A stretch of DNA of 64,000 bases from Pseudomonas sp. KU43P (GCF_033095865.1 NZ_AP019365.1:5298501-5362500); one strand, 5' to 3'; shown: positions 20,100 through 31,947, counted from the stretch's first letter. Translations and numbers: made by a program. Notes: a model not told the origin generated them from the sequence alone.

Positions 20100-21497
20100 A
20101 TGTGGGTTCCTCACTACAGCGACCTGGCGCAGCCGGTCTACCTGATGATCGCCGACGCCCTCGAGCAGGACATCGGCAGCGGCCGGCTGTCGGCAGGCGA
20201 GCGCCTGCCGACGCTCAAGGACCTGGCCGAATCATTGAACGTGACGCCTGGCACAATCGGCCGGGCCTATGACGAAGCCGCCAAGCGCGGATTGGTAGTG
20301 GGCGAGGTCGGCCGCGGAACCTTCGTGCTTCAACAGCGGCCTTCGTCCCCCTCCCCGGCGCCAGCTATCCCAGCCACGCCTGGGCTGCGCCAGCACGAGA
20401 GTGGGCAGATCGACCTGTCGATCATCAAGCCAAACGACGCCCACATGACCGACTGGCTGCGTGGCGCCATCACCGAGCTGGCCGCTTCTCCCGACTTGGT
20501 TCAGGTGCTCGATTACGTGACCGAGGGTGGCCACACGACACACAAGCAGGCAGGCGCCGCCTGGATTCAACGCTGGCTGCCCGAGGCCCGCTGGCAGCAG
20601 GTAGTGCTGACATCAGGCGCCCAGCACGGCCTGCTGGTCGCCATCAGCAGCCTGTCGAACAGCGATGACGTGATCCTCTGCGAGTCATTCTGCTACCCCG
20701 GCATCATTTCCCTTGCCCACAGCCTGGGCAGACGGCTGCGCGGCGTGGCCATGGATGAACATGGCCTGATTCCCGAGGCGTTACGCGCGGCCTGTGAGGA
20801 GCACCACCCTTCCCTGCTGGTGTGCGTGACCACGCACCAGAACCCGACCAACTCGATCATGCCCCGTGAACGGCGCGAAGCCATCGCAGCGATTGCCCGC
20901 GAGTTCGACCTGTTCATCGTCGACGATGATATCTACGGGTTCCTCGAGCCGGAGCCGGACTACCAACCACTGGCGGCCTATGCACCGGAGCGCTCGGTGT
21001 ACCTGACCAGCCTGTCCAAGAGTGTGCTGCCGGCGCTGCGTATCGGCTACTTGTATGCTCCGCCGCAAACCCTCTCGCGGCTTTCGTCGATGGTTCGCAG
21101 CAGTGTCTGGATGCCCTCGCCCTTGATGGCGCAACTGGCGAGCAATCTCATCAACAGCGGCATGGCCGATCAGTTGGTAAAGATTCAACAGGACGAAGCG
21201 GCCGCACGCCAGCAGATGGCGCGGGAAATCCTTGGCAAATATAAAATTCGCAGCCAGCTCAACAGCTTCCATCTCTGGCTTGAGCTGCCTGACCCTTGGA
21301 CCAGCGATGAATTCGCCAACCTGGCGCGCAACAATGGCGTCACGGTGGTCAGTGGTAGCCAGTTCCTGCCCGAACGCAGCCCAGCCTCTTGCGGTGTGCG
21401 GATCGCGCTGATGACCCCGAGCCGCCAGGAACTGAGCTTTGCCTTGACCAAGCTCGCCAGCCTTCTGGATTCGCCAGAGCCCCGGCTGTTCTATTGA
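20100..21497 (+). CDS. MocR-type transcriptional regulator (GntR HTH + aminotransferase-fold domain)
   Basis: The 465-residue protein joins an N-terminal GntR winged helix (residues ~10-75: YLMIADALEQDIGSGRLSAGERLP onward, with LKDLAESLNVTPGTIGRAYDEA) to a class I aminotransferase fold. The likely PLP lysine is in YLTSLSKSVLPALRIGY. MocR proteins use PLP and an amino-acid-like ligand to switch DNA binding. The start is set at 20100 (MWVPHYSDLAQPVY), where the HTH domain begins. Its divergent position points to control of the oxygenase-TSUP-SDR operon. Confidence 0.88.
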   Translation: MWVPHYSDLAQPVYLMIADALEQDIGSGRLSAGERLPTLKDLAESLNVTPGTIGRAYDEAAKRGLVVGEVGRGTFVLQQRPSSPSPAPAIPATPGLRQHESGQIDLSIIKPNDAHMTDWLRGAITELAASPDLVQVLDYVTEGGHTTHKQAGAAWIQRWLPEARWQQVVLTSGAQHGLLVAISSLSNSDDVILCESFCYPGIISLAHSLGRRLRGVAMDEHGLIPEALRAACEEHHPSLLVCVTTHQNPTNSIMPRERREAIAAIAREFDLFIVDDDIYGFLEPEPDYQPLAAYAPERSVYLTSLSKSVLPALRIGYLYAPPQTLSRLSSMVRSSVWMPSPLMAQLASNLINSGMADQLVKIQQDEAAARQQMAREILGKYKIRSQLNSFHLWLELPDPWTSDEFANLARNNGVTVVSGSQFLPERSPASCGVRIALMTPSRQELSFALTKLASLLDSPEPRLFY

Positions 21498-21536
21498 AGT
21501 GGCCTCCCAGGCCATTCGTCTCACGAAAAATCTTCA

Positions 21537-21571
21537 TAAAAAAAGCCCATGGCATTTGCCTTGGGCTTTTT
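21537..21571. terminator. Bidirectional intrinsic terminator (MocR gene / ssb)
   Basis: A hairpin with GCCCA...TGGGC arms is flanked by A-rich sequence on the left and T6 on the right, so it can end transcription of the converging regulator and ssb genes on both strands. Confidence 0.85.
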
Positions 21572-21592
21572 TACTGCGCGCTTCGTGCTGAA

Positions 21593-22141
21593 TCAGAACG
21601 GAATGTCGTCATCAAAGCTGTCGAAGTCCGCCGCCGGCTGTGGCGCTGGCTGCTGCGGCGCCGGGCGCTGCTGAGCCTGTTGCGGGCGCGGAGCCTGCTG
21701 ACGCTGAGGAGCCTGATTGTACTGTTGCTGCTGGCCACCCTGGTTGTAATTGTTGCCACCACCCTGGTTGTACTGGTCGCCGCCTTGCTGGTTCTGCGGA
21801 CGACCGCCGAGCAGCTGCATGGTGCCCTGCATGTCGACGATGATTTCGGTGGTGTAACGCTTGATGCCGTCTTTTTCCCACTCGCGGGTCTGCAGTTTGC
21901 CTTCGATATACACCTGCGAACCTTTGCGCAGGTATTCGCCGGCGATTTCGGCAACCTTGCCGAACAGCGACACACGGTGCCACTCGGTACGCTCGACCTT
22001 CTGGCCCGACTGCTTGTCGGTCCACTGCTCGCTGGTGGCCAGGCTCAGGTTGGTCACGGCGTTACCGTTGGGCAGGTAGCGGACTTCGGGATCCTGGCCA
22101 CAGGTGCCGACCAGAATGACTTTGTTAACCCCACGGGCCAT
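21593..22141 (-). CDS. ssb: Single-stranded DNA-binding protein
   Basis: The 182-residue SSB has an N-terminal OB fold (residues 1-110, [21 protein letters not shown]), a Gln/Asn/Gly-rich linker, and the acidic tip DDDIPF that recruits repair and replication partners. The linker is long and repetitive (QGG, QQQ runs), as in Pseudomonas. It lies 9 bp after the MFS gene in the same direction, with the usual uvrA-ssb neighbourhood close by. Confidence 0.97.
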   Translation of the reverse strand: MARGVNKVILVGTCGQDPEVRYLPNGNAVTNLSLATSEQWTDKQSGQKVERTEWHRVSLFGKVAEIAGEYLRKGSQVYIEGKLQTREWEKDGIKRYTTEIIVDMQGTMQLLGGRPQNQQGGDQYNQGGGNNYNQGGQQQQYNQAPQRQQAPRPQQAQQRPAPQQPAPQPAADFDSFDDDIPF

Positions 22142-22150
22142 AACGTTCTC

Positions 22151-23545
22151 CTAGGCTTCGCACGCCGAAGAGGCTGGGTTCACCAGTCGCTCGAGGGTCG
22201 CACGGTCCAAAATTTTCGTATCCAGTTTGATATAGATGGCGGCCTCTTCTGCCACCACCACAGCGTCGGTCACACCCGGCACAGCCATCAGACGTTCGAC
22301 TAGCCCGGCTTCCCGGACGGCTTCAGGCGTCAGCGGCATGCGCAAGCTGGTCACATACGGCGGCTCGTTCATGCGCAAGGCCACGATCAGCCAGATGGCA
22401 CACAACACCGCGGAGCCGAGGAACACAGTGCTCAGCCCGCCATGCTGGAACAACCAGCCACCGAGGATTCCGCCTAGCGCGGCGCCGAGGAACTGGCTGG
22501 TGGAATACACCCCCATCGCCGTCCCCTTGCCACCGGCAGGTGACACCTTGCTCACCAGCGAAGGCAGTGATGCCTCCAGCAGGTTGAATGCGGTAAAGAA
22601 TACCACGGTGCCAATCACCAGTCCGCGCAAACCGTCAGCCCACTCCCAGAAGTATACCTCCGTGAGCAGCAGCACACTGACCGCACCCGCCAGTACGCGT
22701 TTCATCTTGCGCTTCTTTTCGCCGTAGATGATGAACGGGATCATTGCAAAAAATGAGATGAGCAACGCGGTCAGGTAGACCCACCAGTGCTGCTCCTTCG
22801 GCAGGCCGCCGCGTTCGACGAACGCCAGTGGCAGCGCGACGAAGCTGGCCATGAGGATGGCGTGGAGGATGAAGATCCCCACATCCAGGCGTAGAAGGTC
22901 CGGATGGCGTAGGGTCGGGCCGAGGGCCTGGCGCGCCACGCCCGATTCGCGGTGCTGCAAGGTGCTGTGTGTGTTGGGCACGACGAAGGCGATCAAGGCG
23001 ATACCGACCAGGGCAAGTCCTGCCGTGGCAAGGAACAATCCTGACAAGCCAAAGGCACGCGTCAGCAAGGGGCCAATCACCATCGCCACCGCGAACGACA
23101 GGCCGATGCTCATGCCGATCATGGCCATGGCCTTGGTCCGGTGCTGCTCGCGGGTAAGGTCGGAGAGCAGCGCCATCACGGCGGCGGAAATTGCCCCGGC
23201 GCCTTGCAGGATGCGGCCGGCGATCACGCCCCAGATGGAATCGGCTTGTGCCGCCAGCACGCTGCCCAGGGCGAAGATCACCAAGCCCAGGTAGATGACC
23301 GGGCGCCGGCCGATACGGTCGGAAATCATCCCGAACGGGATCTGCAGAACAGCCTGGGTCAGGCCATAGGCGCCAATGGCCAGGCCGATCAGCGCGGGCG
23401 TGGCGCCGGCCAGGTCCATGCCGTAGGTGGCCAGCACCGGCAAGACCATGAACATGCCCAGCATACGAAAGGCAAAGACCAGGGCCAGGCCGCCAGCGGC
23501 GCGGGTTTCGCCGCCACTCATGCGCTCGTTGTGGGTGTCGTGCAT
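22151..23545 (-). CDS. MFS transporter, YajR-like with C-terminal YAM domain
   Basis: The 464-residue protein has twelve membrane segments of the major facilitator superfamily. The family signature between helices 2 and 3 ([16 protein letters not shown]) is intact. Residues ~395-464 form a soluble ferredoxin-like tail ([19 protein letters not shown]), as in E. coli YajR. The transported compound is unknown. It is divergent from uvrA, with about 130 bp between the starts. Confidence 0.85.
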   Translation of the reverse strand: MHDTHNERMSGGETRAAGGLALVFAFRMLGMFMVLPVLATYGMDLAGATPALIGLAIGAYGLTQAVLQIPFGMISDRIGRRPVIYLGLVIFALGSVLAAQADSIWGVIAGRILQGAGAISAAVMALLSDLTREQHRTKAMAMIGMSIGLSFAVAMVIGPLLTRAFGLSGLFLATAGLALVGIALIAFVVPNTHSTLQHRESGVARQALGPTLRHPDLLRLDVGIFILHAILMASFVALPLAFVERGGLPKEQHWWVYLTALLISFFAMIPFIIYGEKKRKMKRVLAGAVSVLLLTEVYFWEWADGLRGLVIGTVVFFTAFNLLEASLPSLVSKVSPAGGKGTAMGVYSTSQFLGAALGGILGGWLFQHGGLSTVFLGSAVLCAIWLIVALRMNEPPYVTSLRMPLTPEAVREAGLVERLMAVPGVTDAVVVAEEAAIYIKLDTKILDRATLERLVNPASSACEA

Positions 23546-23674
23546 GGATTAACCTCGTGTGAACCGGCGGCGATTCTATCAGTCCGACAGCTTGACGGCA
23601 TCTACGCGACGCTTTGCCGCGTACTGGCAGGGCGCCGTATACTTCCTTGTTTATGCCCGCCGAGCGAGGCCGCA

Positions 23675-26509
23675 GTGGACAAGATCCTGATTCGTGGGGC
23701 ACGTACCCACAACCTGAAGAACATCGACCTGACCCTGCCGCGCGACAAGCTGATCGTGATCACCGGCCTGTCCGGGTCCGGCAAGTCGTCGCTGGCGTTC
23801 GATACACTGTACGCCGAAGGCCAGCGACGCTATGTGGAATCGCTGTCGGCTTATGCCCGGCAATTCCTGTCGATGATGGAAAAGCCCGACGTCGACACCA
23901 TCGAAGGCTTGTCGCCGGCCATTTCCATCGAGCAGAAGTCGACCTCGCACAACCCGCGTTCGACGGTCGGCACCATCACTGAGATCTACGACTACCTGCG
24001 CCTGCTCTATGCTCGCGTCGGTACGCCACGCTGCCCGGACCACGACATTCCGCTGGAAGCGCAAACGATCAGCCAGATGGTCGACCTGGTGCTGGAGCGG
24101 CCAGAGGGCAGCAAGCTGATGCTGCTGGCACCGGTGATTCGCGAGCGCAAGGGCGAGCACCTGGCCGTGTTCGACGAGCTGCGCGCTCAGGGCTTCGTGC
24201 GTGCGCGGGTCAACGGCAAGCTCTATGAGCTGGACGAACTGCCCAAGCTGGACAAGCAGAAAAAGCACAGTATCGACGTGGTGGTTGACCGCTTCAAGGT
24301 GCGCGCCGACCTGCAGCAGCGCCTGGCCGAATCGTTCGAGACCGCGCTCAAGCTGGCCGACGGCATTGCCCTGGTGGCGCCGATGGACGACGAAGAAGGC
24401 GACGAAACAATCTTTTCCGCACGCTTCGCATGCCCGATCTGCGGCCATGCGATCAGCGAGCTGGAGCCCAAACTGTTCTCCTTCAACAACCCAGCCGGCG
24501 CCTGCCCGACCTGTGATGGCCTGGGTGTGAAGCAGTTCTTCGACACCAAGCGCCTGGTCAACAGTGAGCTGACCTTGGCAGAAGGCGCGATCCGCGGCTG
24601 GGACCGGCGCAATGTCTATTACTTCCAAATGCTCGGCTCACTCGCCGCGCATTACGGCTTCAGCCTGGAGGAGCCGTTCGGCGAACTGTCGGCCGAACAC
24701 CAGAAGGTGATCCTGCAAGGCAGCGGCAAGCAGAGCGTTGACTTCAAGTACCTGAACGATCGCGGCGACATCGTCAAGCGCTCGCATCCGTTCGAAGGCA
24801 TCGTGCCGAACCTTGAGCGCCGCTACCGAGAGACCGAATCCGCCACCGTGCGCGAAGAGCTGGCCAAGTTCCTCGGCACCCAGCCCTGCCCCGATTGCCG
24901 TGGCACTCGCCTGCGCCGTGAGGCGCGGCATGTGTGGGTAGGCGAAAAAACCCTGCCGGCAGTCACCAACCTGCCTATCGGCGAGGCCAGCAACTATTTC
25001 GGCGAACTGACCCTTACTGGGCGGCGTGGCGAGATCGCTGCCAAGATCCTCAAGGAAATCTGCGAGCGTTTGCAGTTCCTGGTCAACGTCGGCCTCGATT
25101 ACCTCACCCTCGACCGCAGCGCCGATACCCTTTCGGGCGGCGAAGCTCAGCGTATCCGCCTGGCCAGCCAGATTGGCGCCGGCCTGGTGGGCGTCATGTA
25201 TATCCTTGATGAACCGTCCATCGGTCTTCATCAACGAGACAACGACCGCTTGCTGGCCACCCTCAATCACCTGCGCGACCTGGGCAACACGGTGATCGTG
25301 GTCGAGCATGACGAGGACGCTATTCGCCTGGCCGACTACGTCGTCGACATTGGCCCGGGTGCCGGTGTACACGGCGGCCAGATCGTTGCCGAGGGCACGC
25401 CGCAAGAGGTCATGGACCACCCTGATTCCCTGACCGGCAAATACCTGTCGGGGCGCAAGAAGATCGTCGTGCCGGCCAAGCGCACCCCGCGCGACAAGAA
25501 GTTGCAGCTCAAGCTCAAGGGCGCACGGGGCAACAACCTGCAGAACGTCGACCTGGAGATCCCGATCGGCCTGCTCACCTGCGTGACCGGGGTATCCGGT
25601 TCGGGCAAGTCGACGCTCATCAACAACACCCTGTTCCCGCTCGCCGCCACCGCGCTGAACGGTGCAAGCAGCCTGGAGGCCGCGCCGCACAGCAGCATGG
25701 ATGGCCTGCAGCACCTGGACAAGGTGGTCGATATCGACCAGAGCCCGATCGGCCGCACGCCGCGTTCGAATCCGGCTACCTATACCGGCATCTTCACCCC
25801 GATTCGCGAACTGTTCTCCGGCGTGCCGGAATCGCGCTCACGCGGCTATGGCCCGGGGCGTTTCTCGTTCAACGTCAAGGGTGGCCGCTGCGAGGCCTGC
25901 CAGGGTGACGGCTTGATCAAGGTGGAGATGCACTTCCTGCCGGACATCTACGTGCCATGCGACGTGTGCAAGAGCAAGCGTTACAATCGCGAAACCTTGG
26001 AGATCAAGTACAAGGGCAAGAACATCCACGAGGTGCTGGAAATGACCATCGAGGATGCCCGCGATTTCTTCGACGCGGTACCTGCCTTGGCCCGCAAGCT
26101 GCAGACCCTGATGGATGTAGGCCTGTCGTACATCAAGCTGGGGCAGTCGGCGACCACCCTCTCGGGCGGCGAGGCGCAGCGGGTGAAGCTGTCTCGCGAG
26201 CTGTCCAAGCGCGATACGGGCAAGACCCTCTACATCCTCGACGAACCTACCACCGGCCTGCACTTTGCCGACATCCAGCAACTGCTCGACGTGCTGCACC
26301 GCCTGCGGGACCACGGTAACACCGTGGTGGTGATCGAGCACAACCTGGATGTGATCAAGACTGCCGACTGGCTGGTGGACCTGGGGCCTGAGGGTGGTTC
26401 CAAAGGTGGGCAAATCATTGCCAGCGGCACGCCGGAAGAGCTGACCAAGATGAAGCAGTCCTACACCGGGCACTACCTGAAGCCATTGCTGGAGCGTGAC
26501 CGGGCCTGA
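23675..26509 (+). CDS. uvrA: Excinuclease ABC subunit A
   Basis: UvrA is the damage-sensing ATPase of nucleotide excision repair. The GTG at 23675 gives [19 protein letters not shown], the family N-terminus, and a normal length of 944 residues; the longer open frame upstream is not coding. Both ABC modules are present (Walker [13 protein letters not shown] and [20 protein letters not shown] twice), as are the zinc-binding cysteines ([29 protein letters not shown]). No clear LexA box was seen upstream. Confidence 0.97.
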   Translation: MDKILIRGARTHNLKNIDLTLPRDKLIVITGLSGSGKSSLAFDTLYAEGQRRYVESLSAYARQFLSMMEKPDVDTIEGLSPAISIEQKSTSHNPRSTVGTITEIYDYLRLLYARVGTPRCPDHDIPLEAQTISQMVDLVLERPEGSKLMLLAPVIRERKGEHLAVFDELRAQGFVRARVNGKLYELDELPKLDKQKKHSIDVVVDRFKVRADLQQRLAESFETALKLADGIALVAPMDDEEGDETIFSARFACPICGHAISELEPKLFSFNNPAGACPTCDGLGVKQFFDTKRLVNSELTLAEGAIRGWDRRNVYYFQMLGSLAAHYGFSLEEPFGELSAEHQKVILQGSGKQSVDFKYLNDRGDIVKRSHPFEGIVPNLERRYRETESATVREELAKFLGTQPCPDCRGTRLRREARHVWVGEKTLPAVTNLPIGEASNYFGELTLTGRRGEIAAKILKEICERLQFLVNVGLDYLTLDRSADTLSGGEAQRIRLASQIGAGLVGVMYILDEPSIGLHQRDNDRLLATLNHLRDLGNTVIVVEHDEDAIRLADYVVDIGPGAGVHGGQIVAEGTPQEVMDHPDSLTGKYLSGRKKIVVPAKRTPRDKKLQLKLKGARGNNLQNVDLEIPIGLLTCVTGVSGSGKSTLINNTLFPLAATALNGASSLEAAPHSSMDGLQHLDKVVDIDQSPIGRTPRSNPATYTGIFTPIRELFSGVPESRSRGYGPGRFSFNVKGGRCEACQGDGLIKVEMHFLPDIYVPCDVCKSKRYNRETLEIKYKGKNIHEVLEMTIEDARDFFDAVPALARKLQTLMDVGLSYIKLGQSATTLSGGEAQRVKLSRELSKRDTGKTLYILDEPTTGLHFADIQQLLDVLHRLRDHGNTVVVIEHNLDVIKTADWLVDLGPEGGSKGGQIIASGTPEELTKMKQSYTGHYLKPLLERDRA

Positions 26510-26523
26510 TCGGCCTGTGGATT

Positions 26524-26562
26524 AAAAAAGCCCCTGGTACCTAAGGTGCCAGGGGCTTTTTC
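26524..26562. terminator. Bidirectional intrinsic terminator (uvrA / bfr)
   Basis: The hairpin AGCCCCTGG...CCAGGGGCT is flanked by A6 and T5 and lies between the converging uvrA and bacterioferritin genes. Confidence 0.92.
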
Positions 26563-26578
26563 ATGGCTTGTGGATAAC

Positions 26579-27043
26579 TTACATCTGCGACTGCAGGTAG
26601 TTTTCCAGGCCGATGGCCTTGATCAGACCTTGCTGCTTCTCAAGCCAGTAAGTGTGATCTTCCTCGGTATCGGCCAGTTGCGCACGCAGGATGTCGCGGC
26701 TGATGTAGTCCTTGTGCAGTTCGCACAGTTCGATGCCTTTGCACAGCGCGGCACGCACCTTGTACTCGAGCTTGAGGTCGGCCTCGATCATTTCCGGCAC
26801 GGTGCTGCCTACTTCCAGGTCGTCCGCGCGCATGTCCGGGGTACCTTCGAGCATCAGGATACGGCGCATCAGCGCATCGGCGTGCTGCGTCTCTTCTTCC
26901 ATCTCGTGGTTGATACGCTCAAAGAGCTTGGACAGGCCCCAGTCTTCATACATACGCGAGTGAATGAAGTACTGGTCGCGTGCTGCCAGTTCGCCCTTCA
27001 GCAACGTGACGAGGTAGTTGATTACGTCCGGGTGACCTTGCAT
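26579..27043 (-). CDS. bfr: Bacterioferritin
   Basis: The 154-residue iron-storage protein has the bacterioferritin start [26 protein letters not shown], with the ferroxidase glutamates ([20 protein letters not shown]) and methionine M52-type heme ligand region. The start at 27043 is fixed by the family N-terminus; the open frame continues upstream without support. It neighbours catalase, linking iron storage and peroxide defence. Confidence 0.95.
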   Translation of the reverse strand: MQGHPDVINYLVTLLKGELAARDQYFIHSRMYEDWGLSKLFERINHEMEEETQHADALMRRILMLEGTPDMRADDLEVGSTVPEMIEADLKLEYKVRAALCKGIELCELHKDYISRDILRAQLADTEEDHTYWLEKQQGLIKAIGLENYLQSQM

Positions 27044-27163
27044 CGCCCTGCTTCTCCCTGTGGAAACTTCAATACCGCATAGTGTGAACCAGGTTTTCGT
27101 CGCGGTCACTCAAAAACGCGCAATTAGAAGCAAAAAAACGGTTAAACAGTAGTGATATTCATT

Positions 27164-27192
27164 GAAAAACCGCCCAAATGAGGGCGGTTCTT
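27164..27192 (-). terminator. Intrinsic terminator after katA
   Basis: ACCGCCC and GGGCGGT form a 7-bp stem (27169-27175 with 27182-27188). On the minus strand the stem is followed by a T-run, which places it at the end of the catalase transcript. Confidence 0.85.
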
Positions 27193-27206
27193 CTTATCAC
27201 TTCGAC

Positions 27207-28646
27207 TTAGACGAGATTCAGCCCCAATGCCTTGGCGATACCATCGCCGTATGCGGGATCGGCCTTGAAGAAGTACTGCAACTGCCGCTGGATCACGTCT
27301 TCGCTGACACCGGCCATGGTGCCGGCGATGTTATTGATCAACAGCGCCTTCTGCTCCTCGCTCATCAGGCGGAACAGCGCGCCGGCATGGCTGTAGTAGT
27401 CATCGTCTTCACGGTGGTCATAGCGGTCGGCCGAACCGTTGAGGGCCAAGGCAGGTTCCGCGTGGCGAGGCGACTGCTTGGGCGCACCGGCGTAGCTGTT
27501 TGGCTCGTAGTTCGGCGCGCTGCCATAGCTGCCGGTAGCCATCGAACCGTCGCGCTGGTAGCTGTTGACCGGGCAACGCGGGGCGTTGACGGGCAACTGC
27601 TGATGGTTGGTACCCACCCGATAGCGATGGGCATCGGCGTAAGCGAACACGCGGCCTTGCAGCATGCGGTCGGGCGACAGGCCTACACCTGGCACCATGT
27701 TGCTTGGGCCGAATGCAGCTTGCTCGACTTCGGCGAAGTAGTTGAGGGGGTTGCGGTTGAGCTCCAGCACACCTACTTCGATCAGCGGGTACTCCTTCTG
27801 AGACCAGGTCTTGGTCACGTCGAACGGGTTCTCGTTGCGGCTGGCCGCTTCGGCTTCGCTCATGACCTGGATGCACACGGTCCAGCGCGGGAAGTCGGCA
27901 CGCTCGATGGCTTCGAACAGGTCGCGCTGGGCGTAGTCTGGGTCAGTGCCTGCCAGGCGCGCAGCCTCGGCCGGAGCCAGGTTCTTGATGCCTTGCTGGG
28001 TCTTGAAGTGCCATTTGACCCAGGTGCGCGCGCCTTGTGCGTTGATCAGGCTGTATGTGTGGCTACCAAAGCCATGCATGTGGCGGTAGCCATCCGGAAT
28101 GCCCCGGTCGGAGAACAAGATAGTCACCTGGTGCAGCGCCTCAGGCGAGTGCGACCAGAAGTCCCACATCATCTGGGCATCTTTCAGGTTGCTTTGCGGG
28201 TGGCGCTTCTGGGTGTGGATAAAGTCCGGGAATTTGAGCGGGTCACGAATGAAGAACACCGGCGTGTTGTTGCCGACGATGTCCCAGTTGCCTTCTTCGG
28301 TATAGAACTTCACGGCGAAGCCACGCGGGTCACGCTCGGTATCGGCCGAACCGCGTTCGCCACCTACAGTGGAAAAGCGCAGGAAGGTATCGGTCTGCTT
28401 GCCAACATGTTCGAAAAGCCTGGCACTGGTGTATTCAGTGATGTCACGGGTAACGGTGAATGTACCGTAGGCACCCGAGCCTTTGGCGTGCACCCGGCGC
28501 TCAGGGATGTTTTCGCGGTTGAAGTGAGCGAGCTTCTCGATCAGGTGGAAGTCGTCGAGCAGCAGCGGGCCGCGCGGGCCGGCGGAGCGGGAGTTCTGGT
28601 TGTCAGCTACAGGTGCACCGCTGGCGGTGGTCAGTATCTTGCTCAT
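27207..28646 (-). CDS. katA: Monofunctional heme catalase
   Basis: This 479-residue small-subunit catalase breaks down hydrogen peroxide. The distal histidine lies in [13 protein letters not shown] near residue 54, the asparagine in the [15 protein letters not shown] stretch, and the heme-ligand tyrosine in [14 protein letters not shown] near residue 340. No signal peptide is visible. The gene stands alone between the alpha operon terminator and bfr. Confidence 0.95.
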   Translation of the reverse strand: MSKILTTASGAPVADNQNSRSAGPRGPLLLDDFHLIEKLAHFNRENIPERRVHAKGSGAYGTFTVTRDITEYTSARLFEHVGKQTDTFLRFSTVGGERGSADTERDPRGFAVKFYTEEGNWDIVGNNTPVFFIRDPLKFPDFIHTQKRHPQSNLKDAQMMWDFWSHSPEALHQVTILFSDRGIPDGYRHMHGFGSHTYSLINAQGARTWVKWHFKTQQGIKNLAPAEAARLAGTDPDYAQRDLFEAIERADFPRWTVCIQVMSEAEAASRNENPFDVTKTWSQKEYPLIEVGVLELNRNPLNYFAEVEQAAFGPSNMVPGVGLSPDRMLQGRVFAYADAHRYRVGTNHQQLPVNAPRCPVNSYQRDGSMATGSYGSAPNYEPNSYAGAPKQSPRHAEPALALNGSADRYDHREDDDYYSHAGALFRLMSEEQKALLINNIAGTMAGVSEDVIQRQLQYFFKADPAYGDGIAKALGLNLV

Positions 28647-28771
28647 GGGCTCTCCTTATCGTTCTTCAGGTACCGGCTATCGGCTTGAAGAAGAGTATCG
28701 GCGAGCAAGGTCGCACAAACAAATTCATTGATTGACTTGAATCAATAGAAACAAACAATAAATACAGACAC

Positions 28772-28800
28772 AAAAAACCGGGCACTAGGCCCGGTTCTTT
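28772..28800 (-). terminator. Intrinsic terminator of the alpha ribosomal operon
   Basis: AACCGGGC/GCCCGGTT forms an 8-bp stem with an ACTAG loop; the plus-strand A6 becomes a U-run on the minus strand, immediately after rplQ. Confidence 0.92.
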
Positions 28801-28817
28801 GTAGCAGACAGAACGTC

Positions 28818-29204
28818 TTACTCAGCAGCTTCTACAGCACCGCCGACCGGACGATCAACCAGCTCGACGTACGCCATAGGCGCGTTGTCGCCAGCGCGGA
28901 AACCGCACTTCAGGATGCGCAGGTAGCCGCCCTGACGGGTGGCGTAACGCTTGCCCAGGTCGTTGAACAGTTTGCCAACAGCGGACTTCGAACGGGTACG
29001 ATCGAAGGCCAGACGGCGGTTAGCAACGCTGTCTTCCTTGGCCAGGGTGATCAGCGGCTCGGCAACGCGGCGCAGTTCCTTGGCTTTCGGCAGGGTGGTT
29101 TTGATCAGCTCGTGCTCGATCAGCGACACTGCCATGTTCTGGAACATAGCCTTGCGGTGAGAGCTGGTACGGCTCAGGTGACGTCCACTTTTACGATGAC
29201 GCAT
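28818..29204 (-). CDS. rplQ: 50S ribosomal protein L17
   Basis: L17 (128 residues, [20 protein letters not shown]) binds 23S rRNA close to the exit tunnel. It is the last gene of the alpha operon, 42 bp after rpoA, and is followed by the operon terminator. Its sequence and length are typical. Confidence 0.98.
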   Translation of the reverse strand: MRHRKSGRHLSRTSSHRKAMFQNMAVSLIEHELIKTTLPKAKELRRVAEPLITLAKEDSVANRRLAFDRTRSKSAVGKLFNDLGKRYATRQGGYLRILKCGFRAGDNAPMAYVELVDRPVGGAVEAAE

Positions 29205-29246
29205 GATTCATTCCTTACCAAACACTACGTTCGGTGATTACGACGA

Positions 29247-30248
29247 TCAGGCGGTCGCCTTGTCGTCTTTCTTAAGACTTGCAGGCGGCCAGTTGTCGAG
29301 GCGCATGCCGAGAGACAGACCACGAGAGGCCAGGACGTCCTTGATTTCAGTCAGGGACTTCTTGCCCAGGTTAGGAGTCTTCAACAGCTCTACTTCGGTA
29401 CGCTGAATCAGGTCGCCGATGTAGTAGATGTTCTCCGCCTTGAGGCAGTTGGCCGAACGTACAGTCAGTTCCAGGTCGTCAACCGGACGCAGCAGGATCG
29501 GATCGATCTCGTCTTCCTGCTCGACTACGACAGGCTCACTGTCACCTTTGAGGTCGACGAACGCGGCCAGCTGCTGTTGCAGGATGGTCGCAGCGCGGCG
29601 GATAGCCTCTTCAGGGTCCAGGGTGCCGTTGGTTTCCAGATCAATGACCAGCTTGTCCAGGTTGGTACGCTGTTCAACACGGGCGTTTTCGACCACATAG
29701 GCGATACGACGCACCGGGCTGAACGAAGCGTCCAACTGTAGACGGCCAATGCTCCGGCTTTCGTCTTCGTCGGTCTGACGGGAGTCGGCCGGCTCGTAAC
29801 CGCGACCACGAGCTACAGTGAGCTTCATGTTCAGGGCGCCATTCGACGCCAGGTTCGCGATTACGTGATCGGGGTTGACGATCTCGACATCGTGATCCAG
29901 CTGAATATCGGCAGCGGTAACCACCCCCGAACCCTTTTTCGACAAGGTCAGCGTAACTTCGTCACGACCGTGCAGCTTGATAGCCAGGCCTTTCAGGTTC
30001 AACAGGATTTCAATTACGTCTTCCTGTACACCTTCGATCGCGGAGTACTCATGGAGTACGCCATCGATCTCGGCCTCGACTACTGCACAGCCAGGCATGG
30101 AGGACAACAGGATGCGGCGCAGCGCGTTGCCCAGGGTATGGCCGAAACCACGCTCGAGAGGCTCGAGCGTAATCTTGGCGCGGGTCGGACTGACTACCTG
30201 CACATCAATGTGGCGGGGAGTCAGGAACTCATTTACCGAAATCTGCAT
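29247..30248 (-). CDS. rpoA: RNA polymerase alpha subunit
   Basis: The 333-residue alpha subunit has the N-terminal assembly domain (residues ~1-230) and the C-terminal domain (from ~250) that contacts UP elements and activators ([22 protein letters not shown]). It sits between rpsD and rplQ as in other gammaproteobacteria, which couples polymerase and ribosome production. Confidence 0.99.
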
Positions 30249-30270
30249 GGATGCACCTATTTTCTAGCCC

Positions 30271-30891
30271 TTACTTGGAGTAGAGCTCGACAATCAGGTT
30301 TTCGTTGATGTCGGCAGACAGGTCGCCGCGAGCAGGAACGTTCTTGAAAACGCCCGACTTTTTAGCAGCATCTACGTCTACCCACTCAACGCGGCCACGC
30401 TGGGCGCACAGTTCAAGGGCTTGAACAATGCGCAGCTGGTTCGACGACTTCTCGCGAACCGCGACCACGTCACCCGGACGAACTTGGTAGGATGGAATGT
30501 TTACAGTCTTACCGTTGACGCTGATCGCTTTGTGCGAAACCAGCTGACGGGACTCGGAACGAGTCGAGCCGAAGCCCATACGGTAAACGACGTTATCCAG
30601 ACGGCACTCGAGCAGTTGCAGCAGGTTCTCACCGGTTGCGCCTTTTTTCGAGGCAGCAGCTTGGTAGTAACCGCGGAACTGACGCTCCAGAACACCGTAG
30701 ATACGACGGACTTTTTGTTTCTCGCGCAGCTGGGTACCGTAGTCGGACTGACGGCCACGGCGCTGGCCGTGGATACCTGGGGCTGCTTCGATGTTGCACT
30801 TCGATTCCAGAGCGCGAACGCCGCTCTTCAGGAACAGATCGGTGCCTTCACGACGAGACAGTTTGCATTTTGGACCAATGTAACGTGCCAT
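30271..30891 (-). CDS. rpsD: 30S ribosomal protein S4
   Basis: S4 (206 residues, [20 protein letters not shown]) starts assembly of the 16S 5' domain. The S4 RNA-binding domain is around residues 95-160 ([20 protein letters not shown]). In E. coli it represses the alpha operon; no matching target was checked here. Confidence 0.99.
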   Translation of the reverse strand: MARYIGPKCKLSRREGTDLFLKSGVRALESKCNIEAAPGIHGQRRGRQSDYGTQLREKQKVRRIYGVLERQFRGYYQAAASKKGATGENLLQLLECRLDNVVYRMGFGSTRSESRQLVSHKAISVNGKTVNIPSYQVRPGDVVAVREKSSNQLRIVQALELCAQRGRVEWVDVDAAKKSGVFKNVPARGDLSADINENLIVELYSK

Positions 30892-30906
30892 TCTTCTGTC
30901 TCCTGA

Positions 30907-31296
30907 TTACACGCGGCGCTTCTTCGGCGGACGGCACCCGTTGTGCGGGATTGGCGTCACGTCGGTGATGCTGGCGATCTTGTAGCCACAGCTGTTCAGT
31001 GCACGAACGGCGGACTCACGACCTGGACCTGGACCCTTGACGTTAACGTCGAGGTTCTTCAGACCGTATTCCAGCGCAGCTTGACCAGCACGCTCAGCAG
31101 CGATCTGGGCTGCGAACGGGGTGGATTTGCGCGAACCACGGAAACCCGAACCACCGGAGGTCGCCCAGGACAAAGCATTGCCCTGACGGTCGGTGATGGT
31201 CACGATGGTGTTGTTGAAAGATGCATGGATGTGGGCGATGCCATCAACCACTGTCTTTTTGACTTTCTTACGAGGACGAGCAGCAGGTTTTGCCAT
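30907..31296 (-). CDS. rpsK: 30S ribosomal protein S11
   Basis: S11 (129 residues) lies on the 30S platform near the E-site mRNA. The C-terminal [18 protein letters not shown] is the characteristic end of the family. It is spaced 18 bp from rpsM and 15 bp from rpsD. Confidence 0.99.
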
Positions 31297-31314
31297 GTCT
31301 ATATTCCTGGGCGA

Positions 31315-31671
31315 TTACTTGCGGATCGGCTTACGCGGGCCCTTACGGGTGCGTGCGTTGGTCTTGGTGCGCTGACCGCGAACCGGCAGACCTTTACGAT
31401 GACGCAGGCCGCGGTAGCAACCCAGGTCCATCAAGCGCTTGATCTTCATGTTGATGTCACGACGCAGGTCACCTTCGGTGGTGAACTTCGCGACTTCGCC
31501 ACGCAGGGTTTCGATTTGCTCGTCGCTCAGATCCTTGATCTTTGCGGCTGGGTTTACACCAGCGTCTGCACAGATCTTCTGTGCAGTTGTGCGACCGACA
31601 CCATAGATGTAGGTCAGCGAGATAACAGTATGCTTGTTATCTGGAATGTTGACGCCTGCAATACGGGCCAT
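31315..31671 (-). CDS. rpsM: 30S ribosomal protein S13
   Basis: S13 (118 residues, [19 protein letters not shown]) sits on the head of the 30S subunit and contacts P-site tRNA through its basic tail ([14 protein letters not shown]). It opens the alpha operon, about 130 bp after rpmJ. Confidence 0.99.
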
Positions 31672-31802
31672 TCAGTGGGACTCCAATTGACAGCTACCTA
31701 CGCCCCGGAAGCCAAGAAATAGGGCGCGAGATAATATCGCTGTAGAAACGAATAATCAACCCAGCAGCACACTAGCTGCTGGGTTTGAAGCGCAGATCAC
31801 AC

Positions 31803-31919
31803 TCAGCCTTGGCGCTGTTTGTGACGCGGTTCCGCGCTGCAGATCACTCGTACGACGCCTTCGCGACGGATGATCTTGCAGTTACGGCACAGCTTTTTCA
31901 CCGATGCACGAACTTTCAT
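31803..31919 (-). CDS. rpmJ: 50S ribosomal protein L36
   Basis: Reading the minus strand between secY and rpsM gives a 38-residue protein, [16 protein letters not shown] to the end RHKQRQG, with a TGA stop at 31803-31805. It keeps the zinc-ribbon cysteines and histidine (CRNC, C27, H33). It is the cysteine-containing, zinc-binding form of L36. Confidence 0.97.
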
Positions 31920-31947
31920 TACCGACTCCTCGAACCTTAGGGGCGTA

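Noticed and set aside
23560..23680. LexA box upstream of uvrA
   Set aside because: No CTG-N10-CAG site with a good centre was found in the divergent gap.
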